Origin: Flectobacillus sp.
GTDB taxonomy: Bacteria; Bacteroidota; Bacteroidia; Cytophagales; Spirosomataceae
DNA length: 5,719 nt
Assembly: GCA_029865665.1 (NCBI GenBank)
Contig: JARXAV010000210.1
Span: 1-5,719, forward strand
Direction of reading: 5' to 3'
Below, one piece after another: positions 1 through 5,719 of the stretch. Below the pieces are notes generated by a model. The model did no database searches and was not told where the DNA came from. It saw only the letters and a program-made list of their open reading frames with translations. A program made the position numbers and the translations under genes. The first letter of the stretch is position 1; each line of letters begins with the position of its first letter.

Positions 1-588
1 TTTTGGTTATACGGAGGAGGTTTAGGTTTAACGGAGTCCAACGAAACCTTTTTCTCGCCACAGCCATTTCTGTGGGGAGGAGCTGCTCGGATGCGTATTT
101 TCGGATTAAACTCTCAAATTCTTTATGGTACAGCCATTGTCTATAATCAAAAGTTTAGAATCATTCCGATTTTTGGCTTTAATAAAAAACTAGGATCAGA
201 TTGGCATATTTCAGGTTTATTGCCTTTCCAAGCAAATGTGACTCGTAAAGTAAATGAATGGTTTAATGTGAGTGGCAATGCTGTTTTAGGAGGCTATAGT
301 GCAGGTTTTCAGGAAATTGCTAATAACGAAAAACTACCTAGAAAAGAAAATTACCAACACGTGAAATTTACCGTAGCAGCAAACGCTCATCTTTTGAAAG
401 TATTCAACGTGAGCCTCGAAGGAGGGCTTGTTGGGTTTAGACAAATCAAGCATTTCAATGCTTCAGGCGATAATATCAGTACGGAATACCCCGCAACAGC
501 CCCCTATTTTGGAGCAAGCATTCGGTATATCACCAGTAAATCAAAACTCTCCTCTAAGTTTTTGCAAAAGGTAGGGATTGGGTTTTAA
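1..588 (+). CDS. Outer-membrane beta-barrel protein, DUF6268-like (5' end outside window)
   Basis: The frame is open from base 1, so the gene enters from the left. The ATG at 91 is internal, because the 30 codons before it already read as barrel-like sequence (FWLYGGGLGLTES). The visible 195 residues alternate polar and aromatic or hydrophobic residues in short strands separated by turns, and the chain ends GIGF. A terminal phenylalanine is the usual signal for outer-membrane barrel assembly. The segment around RIIPIFGFNKKLGSDWHISG followed by LLPFQANVTRKV matches my memory of DUF6268 barrels, where an 'xPxxGF' strand is followed by a 'W...LLP' strand. That family is commonly close to 300 residues, so roughly the first third, with the signal peptide, would lie outside. 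No substrate can be assigned. The family call is from recall and moderately sure; the outer-membrane barrel call is firmer. Confidence 0.7.
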   Translation, partial: FWLYGGGLGLTESNETFFSPQPFLWGGAARMRIFGLNSQILYGTAIVYNQKFRIIPIFGFNKKLGSDWHISGLLPFQANVTRKVNEWFNVSGNAVLGGYSAGFQEIANNEKLPRKENYQHVKFTVAANAHLLKVFNVSLEGGLVGFRQIKHFNASGDNISTEYPATAPYFGASIRYITSKSKLSSKFLQKVGIGF

Positions 589-697
589 GCAAATGAATCT
601 TTGAAAAAAAGAAGTAGGTTATTCAATTTTTAAATTGTTATTACAAAGAATCAGAATAATAGCTATAGTTATCAAGTGTGATTTGAACCAAATGTTT

Positions 698-802
698 TTA
701 TTGGATGTGCTTGTCATTGCCATGATTTTCTCTAGTATAGAGATTCGCAACGCAGTTTAATAAATGTTCGTCTGATACAAAGTCAATGTCTTTGTCGTTC
801 AT
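698..802 (-). pseudogene. Possible remnant of a lost gene (34-codon reading frame)
   Basis: An ATG at 802-800 opens 34 codons ending at TAA (700-698). The frame stays open further upstream to a TGA, adding about 14 codons (KCSTLVKVLTYVIK) before the ATG. The peptide begins MNDKDIDFVSDEHLLNCVA and continues NLYTREN. It looks like the acidic, helical N-terminus of a globular protein rather than random intergenic translation. It loosely recalls the '-FISDEDL...V-' opening of Eco47II-type restriction endonucleases, but this is memory only and far too short to assign. After the stop, no frame continues the protein. The choices are a decayed gene, a genuine tiny gene, or chance. Confidence 0.25.
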
Positions 803-879
803 TTTTATTACATAAGTTAAGACTTTCACTAAAGTACTGCATTTTCAGATAAGCGTCATTAATATTAACATTATCCTTA

Positions 880-900
880 CAACCACTAATTTTTAAAAAT
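880..900 (+). promoter_or_regulatory. Leader motif shared by both 92-residue genes (copy 1)
   Basis: CAACCAC at 880-886, then an A/T-rich run ending TTAAAAAT directly before the ATG. The second copy has CAACCAC at 4512-4518 and TTAAAAT before its ATG. The motif starts 21 bases upstream of the start codon here and 19 bases there. No Shine-Dalgarno sequence is present, which is common in Bacteroidota. It may be a transcription-start or translation-initiation element, or simply the residue of the duplication. Confidence 0.3.
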
Positions 901-1179
901 ATGCCCTACGATATTACATTGTGTGGTGGGGGTGCATGCCCTCAAAAGAACTTTTGTTACCGATATACCGCAGAGGTACTCGGTCGTCAAACCTTTTTTG
1001 GAACGACTCCCTATGAGAATACGACCAAATCATGTGATTTTTTTATCAAAAACGATGTCTATTTTAAAGAGGTTCGAGAACGTGCTTACTCCTTATGGAA
1101 GCGAGGATTACAACGCTCTGGGAAATCCGTTGAGCATTGGCGAGAAGCTGAGCGTGGCTTTTGGAGTGAGATACATTAA
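901..1179 (+). CDS. Small four-cysteine protein with DUF2934-like C-terminus (copy 1)
   Basis: A 92-residue, probably cytoplasmic protein with no signal peptide or membrane segment. The N-terminal half has cysteines at 8, 13, 19 and 45 (CGGGACPQKNFCYR, then KSC), suited to binding one zinc ion or a small metal centre; metal binding is inferred. The middle has the conserved-looking stretch TAEVLGRQTFFG. The C-terminal half (about residues 57-88, VRERAYSLWKRG then HWREAERGF) has the helix-turn-helix-like spacing of DUF2934, whose pattern is roughly 'IRERAY.LWE..G.p.g...WL.AE'. It is co-linear without gaps with the second copy at 4531-4809, identical at 62 of 92 positions including all four cysteines. 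The ATG lies on an AT-rich leader without a Shine-Dalgarno, and the matching start in the paralogue supports it. The function is unknown. It is convergent with the helicase gene, with a hairpin between them. Confidence 0.85.
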   Translation: MPYDITLCGGGACPQKNFCYRYTAEVLGRQTFFGTTPYENTTKSCDFFIKNDVYFKEVRERAYSLWKRGLQRSGKSVEHWREAERGFWSEIH

Positions 1180-1210
1180 AAAAGATACCTCTCTAAAATA
1201 GCCTGTTTTG

Positions 1211-1261
1211 TAAACGCTGTTCTGAATATAGCTTTTTCCGCTATACTCAGAACAGCGTTTA
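1211..1261. terminator. Long hairpin between convergent genes, probable bidirectional terminator
   Basis: The arms 1211-1232 (starting TAAACGCTGTTCTGA) and 1240-1261 (ending TCAGAACAGCGTTTA) pair at 21 of 22 positions around a seven-base TTTTTCC loop. The single mismatch is A1226 opposite C1246. The hairpin starts 31 bases past the stop of the small gene and ends 40 bases past the stop of the helicase gene, which suits a shared terminator. The trailing T tract is short and interrupted on the + side (GTTTATTTC) and absent on the - side, so the terminator reading rests mostly on stem strength and position. The stem may also shield 3' ends from nucleases. Confidence 0.65.
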
Positions 1262-1301
1262 TTTCTACAATAGTTTAATTATTGACATAAAGATTGCTTT
1301 C

Positions 1302-3299
1302 TTATCCTACTGCCATTTTTGCTGCCACCGTCCATAAGTAGGGAGGTATCTTGTGGGATAATTCCCAATGGATACTCATCGGTTTTGATCCATAATATTC
1401 TAAAAACTTACCTTTTCCTAAAAAGACATAGGCCATCGTATTATTAAATTCATTATTATTTTTTTCTCTTACAAAGAGTAAAATTTGTTTTTCCCTGCTA
1501 ATGTGGTTAATATATGACAATCCTCTTCCCATGTCGGGTCGGGCTGAGTTTTGAGTTTGCCAATGGAAAATTGTAGGACTGATAGCGAAGTCTTGATATA
1601 GATGGCTAGGTGAAAAATCTTCCTCAGATTTAACTAAGTCAATAAATAATAGTTCTGCATTAAGTTGTTTATTTTCTGCACAACCTTCTCTATTGCTAGA
1701 TTTTTTTTCAAATGTAGAAATAGAAAAGGCCGCAAGAATTTGATCTCTAGTATATCTACTGTGAACTTTTAATGGTTGAGAGAATGGTAAGTCGATATTA
1801 TATTCTGTATAATCTATACGATCTAGTAATACTTCCATTATTTCTCTAATCTCATCAACTAGTATTGGATTTTTTCCGATGGATTGGATACTTTCTTCTA
1901 ATGTTTGGAAGAGACTACTATCTTTCCAAATATCATAAAATAACATTAATGCCATTTGCTTTTCCTCGGTTGGTAAGCTATCAATTGAAATATTGAATTT
2001 GTTTTTAGCAAGTTTTAAAATAAATGTAAAGTATGATGTAGATGTTGCTGCAAGCCACTTTAGTCTAATCGCTGTCCAGATTTGATGTTCGTATTCGGGA
2101 GCATAGGAAGAAATAATATTTGCTTTACAACAAAGACGTTTCCATGTACCAAACTTATATATTAAACTAAGAGGAATATTATATACATGTATAAAATTCT
2201 TTAGTGTCAGAGGTAGTGAGGTCTGAAATTGATAATTTTTAATTTTAGTAATTAACTGACTCTGGTTCAAAGAGGTTGCATTAATGATATTATTAAGTAT
2301 ATTTCTCTTTGCTTTTTCTTCTAAGATTATCGAACAGCCAAGTGGCAAATGTGGGAAATTATCTATGATTTCCTTTTTAATAGGAGTCGTCGTTTTTCCA
2401 ATTAATGCTCTGAATTTCCCCTCAAAATCATATTCAGGGCGTGCATTTCCTACAAAATCTAGTACTGTAAGGCATTCTTTACCATCTGAGAGCCGTAAAC
2501 CCCTACCAAGTTGCTGGAGAAAAACTGTTAGGCTTTCTGTCGGGCGAAGGAATAAAACGGTATCAATTTCAGGTATATCAATACCTTCGTTGAAAATATC
2601 CACTACAAATAGATAATTTATTTCTTTACTTATTAGTTTAGATTTTGCCTCATTTCTGATGTCTTTATTACTATTACTTGTGATATAATTGGCTTTTAAT
2701 CCTGCTAGTGTGAACTTTCGTGCCATGTAAGTAGCATGTTCAATACTTATGCAAAAACAAAGGGCTCTAACATCGTTGATATTAGTTAGGTATTTATCTA
2801 GATTACCTAAAATTTCACCTACCCGTCTATCGTTATTTGTGTAGATATGGGTTAGTTCACTGATATTGTATTTGCCTTTTTCCCATTTCACTCCTGATAA
2901 GTCAATACTATCTGAAATTCCAAAATATTGAAAGGGGCATAATAACTTTCTATTTAGTGCTTCTGGAAGTCTGATTTCAGCAGCGATCGTGTTGCAAAAA
3001 TCATCAAGAATATTGGCTTGGTCCATTCGCTCGGGTGTTGCCGTAAGACCCAGTAATATTGTTGGTTTAAAATGATTTATGATTGGACGATAACTAGATG
3101 CTGATATATGGTGAACCTCATCAATTATGATGAAGTCATAAAATTCACTGTTATGTTTAAATACATCTTTTTGGCTGTTAAGTGTTTGTATAGTAGCAAA
3201 AACGTGCTTTGAATCTTCTGTGGTAGTTCCCTCTACCCATAACTCCCCAAAATTATTATCTTTTAAAATGCCTCTAAATGTATTTAATGCTTGTACCAA
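1302..3299 (-). CDS. C-terminal reading frame: DEAH helicase motifs II-VI and DUF3427
   Basis: This frame carries the rest of the helicase. In residues counted from the TTG at 3299: IIIDEVHH at 57-64 (motif II, Mg-ATP hydrolysis), GLTATPER at 84-91 (motif III), a motif IV region at about 178-190, NEGIDIPE at 237-244 (motif V) and QQLGRGLR at 262-269 (motif VI, arginine finger). DUF3427 fills about 515-660, with FEKKSSNREG, then DFSPSHLYQDFAIS, FHWQTQN, YINHI and MSIHWEL, all hallmarks of that domain. The TTG is probably not a real start. Conserved sequence continues 18 codons further up to R at 3353 (RQKNNNARLLFISHRKEI), and without Walker A a separate product would lack ATPase activity. The frame overlaps the upstream one by 16 bases at 3284-3299, so coupled reinitiation cannot be excluded, but only a weak AGAAAAG lies upstream. 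Confidence 0.75.
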   Translation of the reverse strand: MVQALNTFRGILKDNNFGELWVEGTTTEDSKHVFATIQTLNSQKDVFKHNSEFYDFIIIDEVHHISASSYRPIINHFKPTILLGLTATPERMDQANILDDFCNTIAAEIRLPEALNRKLLCPFQYFGISDSIDLSGVKWEKGKYNISELTHIYTNNDRRVGEILGNLDKYLTNINDVRALCFCISIEHATYMARKFTLAGLKANYITSNSNKDIRNEAKSKLISKEINYLFVVDIFNEGIDIPEIDTVLFLRPTESLTVFLQQLGRGLRLSDGKECLTVLDFVGNARPEYDFEGKFRALIGKTTTPIKKEIIDNFPHLPLGCSIILEEKAKRNILNNIINATSLNQSQLITKIKNYQFQTSLPLTLKNFIHVYNIPLSLIYKFGTWKRLCCKANIISSYAPEYEHQIWTAIRLKWLAATSTSYFTFILKLAKNKFNISIDSLPTEEKQMALMLFYDIWKDSSLFQTLEESIQSIGKNPILVDEIREIMEVLLDRIDYTEYNIDLPFSQPLKVHSRYTRDQILAAFSISTFEKKSSNREGCAENKQLNAELLFIDLVKSEEDFSPSHLYQDFAISPTIFHWQTQNSARPDMGRGLSYINHISREKQILLFVREKNNNEFNNTMAYVFLGKGKFLEYYGSKPMSIHWELSHKIPPYLWTVAAKMAVG

Positions 3300-4444
3300 T
3301 ATTTCTTTTCTGTGAGATATGAAAAGTAAACGAGCATTATTATTTTTCTGTCGAAATTTTTAAAATCGAATGCAGAAATTACAGTTTTCCCTGTACCTGT
3401 TGCAGCTACTACTAAATTCTTATAACGATTATGTATTTCTCTTTCAACCTCAAGTTTTTCTAAAATTTCTTCTTGAAATGGAAACGGCTTTATGTCAAAA
3501 AGAAATATCTGATCAAGATTCTGGTAATTTTTGGCTTTCTTCAATGCCTCTCTGAGGACTTCTCTATCGTCTATTGTTGAGAATGGAGTGAAATCTTTAT
3601 CTTCCCAATAGGTTTCAAATGTTTTATAGAATTTATCAATGATTTGATTTGCTTCTTGAGTTGTAACTTTTATATTCCATTCAAGCCCTGTTGTTAGCGC
3701 TGATTTTGATATATTAGAAGAACTAATATAGCCAGTGTGGAAACCTGTTTTTCGTCTAAATAAATATGCCTTTGCATGAAGTCGCTCATTTTCAGAGTTA
3801 TAAGAAACCTTAACTTGAGCGTTGGGAAGGTTTGCTAGGAATTCTACAGCCTTGGCATCAGTTGCTCCCATATAGGAAGTGGTAATGATTTTGAGTTTTC
3901 CTCCTTTCTCAGTGAATTCCTTAAGTTCATTTTCAAAAATTCTTATTCCTGTCCACTTAATGAATGACACAAGAAAATAAATTTCATCAGAGGAGCGGAT
4001 TTCTTTTTTGATTTCACTTTCTAAGGAAATACCAGCGTTATTACCAGTAAATAAATCGCACTGGCTTAACTTTGAATAAGGGGTTATTTCCTTTAAATAT
4101 TTTTCAAAATCAACCATGGGGTTATCAATTTTTGAAAATACGCCATATAAAATTTTAGCTTCTGTTTCAATTATGTCATCTTGAAAGTCGTTATTGTTTA
4201 ACTCAGATGCCAGTAGTAAAATTATTTGATTTGCAAGCTCGATTTGTTTTAGGATGGAATCTTCACCAGAAATCAAGCTAAGTGCAAGGTTTATTTTTGC
4301 GGATAAGTAGGTCGTGAGGACTTTTGATGCTTCAACTTTATCAATATTTCTAGTACTAAGATAAAAAATATTCGTATCAAGTTCGTTAAGTTTGTTTGAC
4401 ACCATTTTGGTGACAAGTTGTTCATAAATTCCGAGTTGTATCAT
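3284..4444 (-). CDS. N-terminal reading frame: PLD-like nuclease domain plus helicase Walker A
   Basis: This frame gives 386 residues, of which the first 364 belong to the helicase-nuclease. Residues 1-125 are helical and start GIYEQLVTKMV, the usual opening of this family. The PLD-like domain follows, with ESEIKKEIRSSDEIYFLVSF at 142-161 and the catalytic half-site H223-A-K225 followed by SSSN at 241-244. The aspartate of a classical HxKx4D motif is replaced by R230. I recall related proteins with Glu there, so this may be a subfamily feature rather than damage. PFPFQ (320-324) resembles a Q-motif, and ATGTGKT at 348-354 is Walker A, binding ATP phosphates. From residue 365 the frame runs out into 22 unrelated residues (DRKIIMLVYFS..., ending WYKH) and a TAA. 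Translated alone it would be a nuclease domain with a helicase stump. The ATG at 4444 has an AT-rich leader and fits the family N-terminus. Confidence 0.75.
   Translation of the reverse strand: MIQLGIYEQLVTKMVSNKLNELDTNIFYLSTRNIDKVEASKVLTTYLSAKINLALSLISGEDSILKQIELANQIILLLASELNNNDFQDDIIETEAKILYGVFSKIDNPMVDFEKYLKEITPYSKLSQCDLFTGNNAGISLESEIKKEIRSSDEIYFLVSFIKWTGIRIFENELKEFTEKGGKLKIITTSYMGATDAKAVEFLANLPNAQVKVSYNSENERLHAKAYLFRRKTGFHTGYISSSNISKSALTTGLEWNIKVTTQEANQIIDKFYKTFETYWEDKDFTPFSTIDDREVLREALKKAKNYQNLDQIFLFDIKPFPFQEEILEKLEVEREIHNRYKNLVVAATGTGKTVISAFDFKNFDRKIIMLVYFSYLTEKKYWYKH
3353..3359 (-). other. Frameshift junction with slippery heptamer A AAT TTC
   Basis: On the minus strand the upstream frame reads TTT AAA AAT TTC GAC, while the downstream frame needs CGA CAG AAA, starting one base earlier. 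A AAT TTC at 3359-3353 is in the upstream frame and matches X XXY YYZ. Slipping back one base after TTC gives exactly the expected protein, ...KNF-RQKNNN. The -1 frame is closed by TAA at 3362-3360 and the zero frame by TAA at 3286-3284, so the shift must fall between them. I see neither a strong downstream stem-loop nor an upstream Shine-Dalgarno stimulator. The site also lies in a T4-A5-T3 run, where losing one base would give the same picture. Confidence 0.6.
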
Positions 4445-4530
4445 AATTTAATATTATTTTAAGATAACTTTAGTAAAGGTATTATACAAATAGCTGTTAG
4501 TTAACTGGTATCAACCACAAATGTTAAAAT
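4445..4530. promoter_or_regulatory. Divergent promoter region between helicase and second small gene
   Basis: These 86 bases must hold the 5' signals of both divergent genes. On the minus strand TTG (4514-4512), a 19-base spacer and TATTTG (4492-4487) resemble the Bacteroidota -33/-7 promoter (TTTG, about 19 bases, TAnnTTTG). A TATAAT lies right after it at 4486-4481. Either would leave a helicase leader of about 35 bases without a Shine-Dalgarno. On the plus strand only the CAACCAC leader motif is recognisable. The close spacing would allow shared control, but no clear operator palindrome is seen. Confidence 0.4.
4512..4530 (+). promoter_or_regulatory. Leader motif shared by both 92-residue genes (copy 2)
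   Basis: CAACCAC at 4512-4518 followed by AAATGTTAAAAT up to the ATG, matching the leader of the copy at 901. Its reverse complement overlaps the TTG proposed as the -33 element of the divergent helicase promoter, so the two readings compete for the same bases. Confidence 0.3.
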
Positions 4531-4809
4531 ATGTCCTACGATATTACTCTGTGCGGTGGGGGAGACTGCCCTCTGAAGCATTTTTGTTACCGTAATACGG
4601 CTGAAGTGCTTGGTCGGCAAAACTTTTTTGGAAGTATGCCTTTCGATATGACTACTAAATCGTGTGAGTTTTTTATCAAAAATGAAGCGTATTTCAAGGA
4701 GATTCGGGAAAGGGCTTACTTTTTATGGAAAAGTGGCAAGCTGTCTGAGGGGGATGCTGTAGTGTATTGGCACGAGGCAGAACGTCGTTTTTGGAACGAA
4801 GTTGTTTAA
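4531..4809 (+). CDS. Small four-cysteine protein with DUF2934-like C-terminus (copy 2)
   Basis: 92 residues, the paralogue of the gene at 901, with cysteines at the same positions 8, 13, 19 and 45 (CGGGDCPLKHFCYR, then KSC) and the shared TAEVLGRQ-x-FFG core. The DUF2934-like segment is clearer here: EIRERAYFLWKSGKLSEG followed by YWHEAERRFW, where the G-x-x-x-G turn before the W-x-x-AE helix fits the family better than in copy 1. Differences from copy 1 are mostly conservative in the N-terminal half and concentrate at residues 68-81, the turn between the two helices. Third-position differences are frequent, so the duplication is old and the protein has been under selection. It is divergent from the helicase gene, 86 bases away. 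No signal peptide is seen. Binding of a metal, nucleic acid or protein partner is possible, but none is shown. Confidence 0.85.
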   Translation: MSYDITLCGGGDCPLKHFCYRNTAEVLGRQNFFGSMPFDMTTKSCEFFIKNEAYFKEIRERAYFLWKSGKLSEGDAVVYWHEAERRFWNEVV

Positions 4810-5190
4810 GTGTTTTTCAAAAGTTTTCTGACAAAATAATTTATCTCTGGATTGTGGCATGTCCGACCTTTCATAAAGCTATCTAAGTACCTGAAAACTT
4901 CTTGGTAGCAAAATAAGTTTTTTTACAATTTATTTCTATTTATTGTAGCGAACTTAATTGGATTGAATCGCTATGGTATCACCAATAATAATTTGTCATT
5001 TGTAGCTATCTACACAGTGGATTCAGTTTTTGAAATAAACTTTCAGGCGACCTGATATTCATGGTTTTATTCTTGTTTTTGATGGCTGTAATCACGCTTA
5101 AATTCCTCCTTTCGCCACCCGATATTCCTACTAGAACTTGTTCTTGGAAAGTACCATAACAGTTATACCTGATAATTTATGGTTATTTAA
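4810..5190. other. Intergenic region with no recognisable gene
   Basis: This 381-base AT-rich stretch lies between two convergent genes. Several stretches stay open for 40-50 codons, for example a frame on the + strand through about 4912-5053, but none has a plausible start or resembles a protein I know. A small perfect palindrome TCAGG-CGA-CCTGA sits at 5043-5055. A hairpin near the right end, listed separately, may terminate the barrel gene. No tRNA, insertion-sequence end or repeat array is visible. Confidence 0.5.
5153..5183 (-). terminator. Weak hairpin after the TonB-receptor-like gene, possible terminator
   Basis: ACCATAA (5153-5159) pairs with TTATGGT (5177-5183), and inside it TTAT (5163-5166) pairs with ATAA (5172-5175), giving an interrupted AT-rich stem. 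It lies 8 to 38 bases beyond the stop codon of the minus-strand barrel gene. Downstream on that strand only ACTTTCC follows, so there is no good T tract. Position favours a terminator; stem composition does not. Confidence 0.3.
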
Positions 5191-5719
5191 TTAAAACTTA
5201 AATCCACATTTTAGCAAAATCTGTTGTGGACGCAAGTGAAAGTCCGTTATCGCACTGCTATTATCCATAAAGCTTATGGTCTGAAATGATTTTTCGTTGG
5301 TAAGGTTTCTTGCGTATACACTAATTTCAATATCCTTCTTTTTGAAGTGATAAGTACTACTACCATCTAAAAACCAATAGTTTTGAGAGCGATTATTGGG
5401 GTTTTCAATCAAATAATTAGTCGCTTCTATGCCAAATGTTAAACGATTCGATATAATAAAGTCATTCTGAAATGTTAACTCTATTTTTTTAGCTTCAGTA
5501 AAGGTGTCTAATTTGTCTGTTCTAATTTTATTCTGAGAACGCACGGTTTTTATATCAAGACTAGTTTGTAACCATTTTAGGAATTTAGAATTAACACCGA
5601 AGCTAAGTCCATAGAAACCATTTTGGATGTTTGCTAACTGATTATCTGAAAGTAAACGTACCGACTGTTGCGATTGCTTAAAGGCACTTAACGTAAATTT
5701 TGTTTTTATTTCGTAAATG
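5191..5719 (-). CDS. TonB-dependent receptor-like outer-membrane barrel, C-terminal end (5' end outside window)
   Basis: The frame is open to the right edge. The GTG at 5544-5542 is internal, because 58 further barrel-like codons precede it without a stop. The roughly 176 visible residues form repeated amphipathic strands with long polar loops, such as GLSFGVNSKFLKWLQTSLDI, then KIELTFQNDFIISNRLTFGI. The end is diagnostic: EISVYARNLTNEKSFQT, then HLRPQQILLKCGFKF. A penultimate 'N(L/I)(T/F)N' turn followed by a 'LRPRQ-(hydrophobic)-GF-x-F' last strand is typical of Bacteroidota TonB-dependent receptors and of the related barrels with a carboxypeptidase-like N-terminal domain. The plug domain and signal peptide lie outside, as does any SusD-like partner, so the substrate cannot be guessed. 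It is convergent with the small gene at 4531 and appears unrelated to the helicase. Confidence 0.75.
   Translation of the reverse strand, partial: IYEIKTKFTLSAFKQSQQSVRLLSDNQLANIQNGFYGLSFGVNSKFLKWLQTSLDIKTVRSQNKIRTDKLDTFTEAKKIELTFQNDFIISNRLTFGIEATNYLIENPNNRSQNYWFLDGSSTYHFKKKDIEISVYARNLTNEKSFQTISFMDNSSAITDFHLRPQQILLKCGFKF

Larger units (their letters stand above)
589..900. other. Intergenic region without a convincing intact gene
   Basis: This 312-base AT-rich stretch separates the barrel gene from the first 92-residue gene. I see no RNA gene and no strong terminator. A weak CAATTT/AAATTG inverted repeat at 624-637 has almost no loop and is not a credible terminator. The only coding-like signal is a 34-codon minus-strand frame at 802-698, listed separately. 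The last 20 bases carry a leader motif shared with the second small-protein gene. Confidence 0.5.
1302..4444 (-). pseudogene. PLD-nuclease / SF2 helicase / DUF3427 gene, interrupted by a -1 frameshift
   Basis: Read as one gene with a -1 shift near 3353, this locus encodes 1047 residues in the order expected of the known PLDc_2-ResIII-Helicase_C-DUF3427 family. These are an N-terminal helical region (1-125), an HKD-type nuclease domain (about 130-275), RecA-like helicase domains 1 and 2 (about 315-680), a linker, and DUF3427 (about 895-1045). The shift lies just after Walker A, between 'FDFKNF' and 'RQKNNNARLLFISHRKE'. The second piece is the conserved motif-Ia region, so both halves are plainly the same protein. 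No other damage is visible: every helicase motif is present and there are no internal stops. This suggests a very recent mutation, a sequence error, or recoding. The family acts on DNA or RNA in the cytoplasm using ATP. A role in phage defence or repair is inferred. The gene has its own divergent promoter region and no co-directional partner. Confidence 0.8.

Noticed and set aside
923..1201. A second 92-codon frame overlapping the first small-protein gene, with a tail (EKLSVAFGVRYIKK) that looks like a barrel strand
   Set aside because: It lies in another frame of a gene with a clear paralogue, and the corresponding frame has no protein match in the second copy. It is a shadow of real coding sequence.
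2284..2616. A 110-codon plus-strand frame with a hydrophobic start
   Set aside because: It lies antisense to helicase domain 2, whose motifs V and VI fully explain the region.
3370..3555. A 61-codon plus-strand frame
   Set aside because: It lies antisense to the Walker A region of the helicase and has no independent signal.
901..4809. The two small genes as terminal direct repeats of a transposon
   Set aside because: They are full genes with divergent codons, there is no transposase or recombinase between them, and no inverted termini or target duplication is visible.
4912..5053. An open stretch of about 47 codons (ending VFEINFQAT) as a hidden gene
   Set aside because: It has no ATG, GTG or TTG at a plausible place with a leader, and the peptide resembles nothing I recognise.
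5043..5055. The palindrome TCAGG-CGA-CCTGA as an operator
   Set aside because: Five-base arms occur easily by chance, and the site lies between convergent genes, away from any start codon.

Overview
The window looks like a chromosomal stretch from a Bacteroidota bacterium, probably of the Cytophagales type. Three things suggest this. It has two outer-membrane beta-barrel genes ending in phenylalanine, one of them the C-terminal end of a TonB-dependent-receptor-like barrel. The start codons have AT-rich leaders without Shine-Dalgarno sequences. The small-protein family present is one I associate with Bacteroidota. No species can be named from the sequence alone.

Layout from left to right. 1-588 (+) is the 3' part of an outer-membrane barrel gene that resembles the DUF6268 family. 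589-900 has no convincing intact gene, but a 34-codon minus-strand reading frame in it may be the remnant of a lost gene. 901-1179 (+) encodes a 92-residue protein with four cysteines and a C-terminal DUF2934-like segment. 1211-1261 is a long, near-perfect hairpin between convergent genes. 4444-1302 (-) is one large gene for a PLD-nuclease/SF2-helicase/DUF3427 protein, split into two overlapping reading frames by a -1 shift. 4445-4530 is a short divergent promoter region. 4531-4809 (+) is a second copy of the 92-residue gene, 67% identical in protein without gaps. 4810-5190 is non-coding as far as I can see. 5719-5191 (-) is the C-terminal end of a TonB-dependent-receptor-like barrel.

The most notable part is the central block: a nuclease-helicase gene bracketed by two same-strand paralogues of a small cysteine protein. 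All helicase motifs are intact on either side of the shift. Joining the frames gives a full-length protein of 1047 residues. The junction falls exactly on A AAT TTC, a heptamer that fits the canonical -1 slippery pattern. The block is therefore a recently broken gene, a sequencing or assembly error in a T4-A5-T3 run, or a case of programmed frameshifting. The sequence alone cannot decide between these. A defence or DNA-repair role for the helicase is inference from its architecture. The outer-membrane genes at either edge appear unrelated to it.
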